Assembly: GCA_002437435.1 (NCBI GenBank)
Contig: DJPV01000062.1
Coordinates: forward strand, 4,834 to 41,541
Reading direction: 5' to 3'
DNA length: 36,708 nucleotides
From: Lachnospiraceae bacterium UBA6403
GTDB taxonomy: Bacteria; Bacillota; Clostridia; Lachnospirales; Lachnospiraceae
Position numbers and translations under genes: made by a program. Position 1 is the first letter of the stretch. Each line of letters begins with the position of its first letter. This document shows, piece after piece, positions 34,464 through 36,708 of this stretch. The notes below the pieces were generated by a model. It made no database searches and was not told where the DNA came from. It saw only the letters and a program-made list of their open reading frames with translations.

Positions 34464-36215
34464 ATGGAGAAAATTAAGGAGTTGGGTTGGAAACCGGTCG
34501 CAGCAGCCGGTGCGGTACTTGGTCTTCTGGCAGGTATCTTAGGTGTTGCAAATGTAGGAGTGGGAGCTCTGATCGTTGGAATACTTGCTGCGGTTGTAAC
34601 ATTCGGAGGCTTGTTTATCGTCTGTGGTGACAGTGCCGGAGGCAGCGGTGGAAAGGGAGATAAATATAAGAAATTGTTTATGAACCTGCCAATCGGATTT
34701 GCACAGGCAAAGATCATAGAAGATCCTGTAAACGGAACCAGTTATCAGATCGTAGATGCGAACGAGATTTTTGGTGAGTACTTCAAGCTGGATGTCAGTG
34801 ATTACACCGGCAAGAACCTGAAGGAGAGCAAGATCGAAGTTCTTCAGGATATTAATGCCTGGTTCACGGCATATAATAACTCCGGGACAAAAGAAGGAGA
34901 TCTGATGGATGTCGAGATCACGATGGAATCCCTTCAGAAAGTATTTAACACCGTAATGTATAAGTCAGAAGCAGATTACATTAACATGGTCGTTATCGAT
35001 ATTACAGATCAGAAAGATACAGAGAATAAATTGTCCAAGGCGATTGTTGATGCAAATGCAGCCTATAAGACACAGGCTGAGTTCCTTGCAAATATGAGCC
35101 ATGAGATCCGTACACCTATCAATGGTATCCTGGGTATGCTCCAGCTTACACTGATGGCAGATGATCTTCAGGCAGATTACAGAGATAACCTTGTAACCGC
35201 AAAGAACTGTGCGGATACACTGCTCCGACTGATCAATGATATCCTTGATATCAGTAAACTGGAAGCAGGAAAATACAAGATCAAAGAAGAAACATTTGAT
35301 ATCAGGCAGGCGATCGAGGAGACGGTTGCTGCACAGGTACCACTTGCAAATAATAAGGGGTTACAGCTCGACTGTTCATTTGGAAACAATATTCCAAAGC
35401 TGGTAAAGGGCGATGGACAGAGAATTCAGCAGGTATTAAACTGCCTGTTATCAAACGCGATCAAGTTCACATCAGAGGGAAGTGTACGTGTTAAGATCGC
35501 ATCCATGGATATGGAAGGGGAAAACAAAGTTAAGATTCGTATGGCAGTTGCAGATACCGGTATTGGTATTTCAGAAGCAAACATGAGCAAGCTGTTCATC
35601 CGTTTCAGTCAGGTTGATTCTTCTGATACAAGAAGATACGGCGGATCAGGACTTGGACTTGTAATCACAAAGCAGATCGTTGAACTGATGGGTGGTAACA
35701 TTCAGGTTCAGAGTAAAGAAGACATTGGTTCTACTTTCATCGTAGAAGTGCCTATGAAGGTTGTAAAGGCATCTGATGATGCATCAGCAGAGGTTGAAAA
35801 GGAAGAAGAACCGGCAGTATTCTCGATCAATGCACACAGCAAAGCAAGAATCCTTGTAGCAGAGGATGAACCGGTTAACCAGCAGGTGATCGGTAAGTTA
35901 CTTGGTATGGCAGGCTTCTCATATGATATTGCAGAGAATGGTCAGAAAGCAGTTGAACTCTTCAAGCAGAAGATCTACGATGCCGCTTTATTCGATGTAC
36001 AGATGCCTGTTATGGATGGTATCGCAGCCACACAGGAGATTCGTGAGATCGAGCAGAAGGAAAAGAGAAAGAGACTTCCGATTATCGCAGTAACAGCGAG
36101 AGCAATGTTCGGCGATAAGGAACGAATCCTTGAGAATAAACTGGATGATTACATAGCTAAGCCATACAATCTGAATGATGTTGTTGAGACATTAAATAAA
36201 TATATTGATGATTAA
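34464..36215 (+). CDS. Hybrid sensor histidine kinase with receiver domain
   Basis: A 583-residue membrane protein with two N-terminal helices (about 10-55) and a very short external loop, so it probably senses inside the membrane or cytoplasm. A PAS-like domain follows (about 66-180, ending VVIDITDQKDTE). The HisKA box FLANMSHEIRTPINGILGML has phospho-acceptor His213. The HATPase region shows NAIKFTSEG, DTGIGIS and GGSGLGLVITKQIVELMGG. The C-terminal receiver domain (about 465-580) has acidic residues in AEDEP, phospho-acceptor Asp511 in FDVQMPVMDG and the TARAM switch. No DNA-binding output exists, so a partner phosphotransfer protein or regulator must lie elsewhere. AGAGGTG precedes the ATG. 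A further gene starts 20 bp downstream. Confidence 0.95.
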   Translation: MEKIKELGWKPVAAAGAVLGLLAGILGVANVGVGALIVGILAAVVTFGGLFIVCGDSAGGSGGKGDKYKKLFMNLPIGFAQAKIIEDPVNGTSYQIVDANEIFGEYFKLDVSDYTGKNLKESKIEVLQDINAWFTAYNNSGTKEGDLMDVEITMESLQKVFNTVMYKSEADYINMVVIDITDQKDTENKLSKAIVDANAAYKTQAEFLANMSHEIRTPINGILGMLQLTLMADDLQADYRDNLVTAKNCADTLLRLINDILDISKLEAGKYKIKEETFDIRQAIEETVAAQVPLANNKGLQLDCSFGNNIPKLVKGDGQRIQQVLNCLLSNAIKFTSEGSVRVKIASMDMEGENKVKIRMAVADTGIGISEANMSKLFIRFSQVDSSDTRRYGGSGLGLVITKQIVELMGGNIQVQSKEDIGSTFIVEVPMKVVKASDDASAEVEKEEEPAVFSINAHSKARILVAEDEPVNQQVIGKLLGMAGFSYDIAENGQKAVELFKQKIYDAALFDVQMPVMDGIAATQEIREIEQKEKRKRLPIIAVTARAMFGDKERILENKLDDYIAKPYNLNDVVETLNKYIDD

Positions 36216-36235
36216 TGTAAGGAGGTCATTTGAAA

Positions 36236-36708
36236 ATGGCAGGTAATTTTTTTCAGAATGCATTTGAAAAGACAAAGTTATTAGCCAATCAGGCAGTTGA
36301 CAGTACAAAATGTGCTGCACAGAAGACAAAGATAAAAAGTAAGATCTCATCTGAGAATTCAAATCTTGACAGAATCTATACAGAGATCGGAAGATATTAT
36401 TACAATCTGAATAAGGAAGAAGCACCGGAGGAGATCAAGCATCTGTTCGACAGTGCTGCAAAGGGCTTAGAGAACATCGCAGCTCTGGAGAAAGAATACA
36501 GAGAAGTAGAGGAACAGGAACACCGTATCATGAACAGTGGCAGTCAGCATCAGCAGACACCACCACAGGGTATGTATAATCAGCAGATGAACGGAATGCC
36601 ACCACAGGGCATGTACAATCCACAGATGAACGGAATGCCACCGCAGGGCATGTACAATCCACAGATGAACGGAATGCCACCACAGGGCATGTATAATCAG
36701 CAGATGAA
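36236..36708 (+). CDS. Partial gene: coiled-coil protein with PPQGMYN-type tandem repeats
   Basis: The reading frame opens at ATG 36236 with AAGGAGG about 10 nt before it and runs off the window with no stop; 157 codons are visible. The N-terminal part (about 1-100) is charged and helical (MAGNFFQNAFEKTKLLANQA at the start, then IGRYYYNLNKEEAPEEI and a coiled-coil-like stretch ending EVEEQEHRIM). From residue about 109 the protein turns into 13-residue repeats of the form PPQGMYN(P/Q)QMNGM. It has no signal peptide. The first part resembles small zinc-ribbon-associated or DUF-type helical proteins of Lachnospiraceae, but I do not recognise a family. It is probably co-transcribed with the kinase. 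Confidence 0.75.
   Translation, partial: MAGNFFQNAFEKTKLLANQAVDSTKCAAQKTKIKSKISSENSNLDRIYTEIGRYYYNLNKEEAPEEIKHLFDSAAKGLENIAALEKEYREVEEQEHRIMNSGSQHQQTPPQGMYNQQMNGMPPQGMYNPQMNGMPPQGMYNPQMNGMPPQGMYNQQM
36560..36708 (+). repeat. 39-bp in-frame tandem repeats
   Basis: Units begin at 36560, 36599, 36638 and 36677, the last cut by the window edge. Each encodes PPQGMYN, then P or Q, then QMNGM. Units differ by only a few bases, mostly silent or P/Q swaps, so the array is young or kept uniform by recombination. Confidence 0.95.

Noticed and set aside
36560-36708. CRISPR-like array
   Set aside because: The 39-bp units are directly adjacent with no spacers and stay in frame in a coding sequence.
1-36708. 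tRNA or rRNA genes, insertion sequences, prophage or defence systems
   Set aside because: No T-loop GGTTCRA patterns with cloverleaf arms, transposase motifs, integrases, restriction or CRISPR-Cas proteins were seen on reading both strands by eye; short or divergent ones could be missed.

Overview
The window looks like a core chromosomal stretch of a Gram-positive anaerobe of the Clostridia, most likely a Lachnospiraceae gut bacterium of the Coprococcus/Lachnospira/Roseburia kind. The reasons are moderately AT-rich DNA with strong AGGAGG ribosome binding sites, clostridial regulatory RNAs (a SAM-I riboswitch before metK and a glmS ribozyme before glmS), a pyrBI pair, a lipoprotein GH9 cellulase, and a dockerin-like cell-wall hydrolase beside a cohesin-like membrane protein. 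No phage, insertion sequence, CRISPR array, tRNA or rRNA gene was seen. The species cannot be fixed from sequence alone.

Layout. 1-1741: SAM-I riboswitch, terminator and metK. 1742-2088: a 210-nt imperfect palindrome plus a decayed copy of one arm. 2089-6576 (minus): a surface pair, first a dockerin-like glucosaminidase and then a membrane-anchored cohesin-like protein with a long acidic cytoplasmic tail. 6755-8056 (minus): murA. 8194-9535 (minus): pyrB-pyrI. 9609-9840: a second giant palindrome. 9839-10771 (minus): a divergent transcarbamylase. 11137-12075: a DUF4234 protein with a prion-like tail and a DUF2752 protein. 12103-12927 (minus): an EamA transporter. 13235-15271: metG. 15446-17646: promoter, glmS ribozyme and glmS. 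17689-18759: an FHA protein. 18838-19090: a third giant palindrome. 19098-19793 (minus): a lipoprotein. 20061-28515: a DivIVA-like coiled-coil protein, an output-less PAS/GAF sensor, mreB, recD2, comF and a eukaryotic-type hisA. 28614-34164: GH9 cellulase and a GtrA-YfhO fusion. 34464-36708: a hybrid histidine kinase and a truncated gene with 39-bp tandem repeats.

The themes are cell envelope and shape (murA, glmS, mreB, DivIVA-like, glucosaminidase, GtrA-YfhO), carbamoyl chemistry (pyrBI and the odd transcarbamylase) and methionine/SAM supply (metK, metG). The ribozyme and riboswitch give feedback by GlcN6P and SAM.

The least explained signal is the set of very long palindromes at gene ends. 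Those at 9609-9840 and 18838-19090 carry the same roughly 110-nt core, about 90% identical over 54 nt. The core sits inside arms of completely different sequence, yet in each copy the two arms still pair with each other. A second notable point is the fusion of a GtrA/GtcA-type flippase with a YfhO-type membrane protein, two parts of the three-component lipoteichoic-acid glycosylation system that are separate genes in Bacillus and Staphylococcus.
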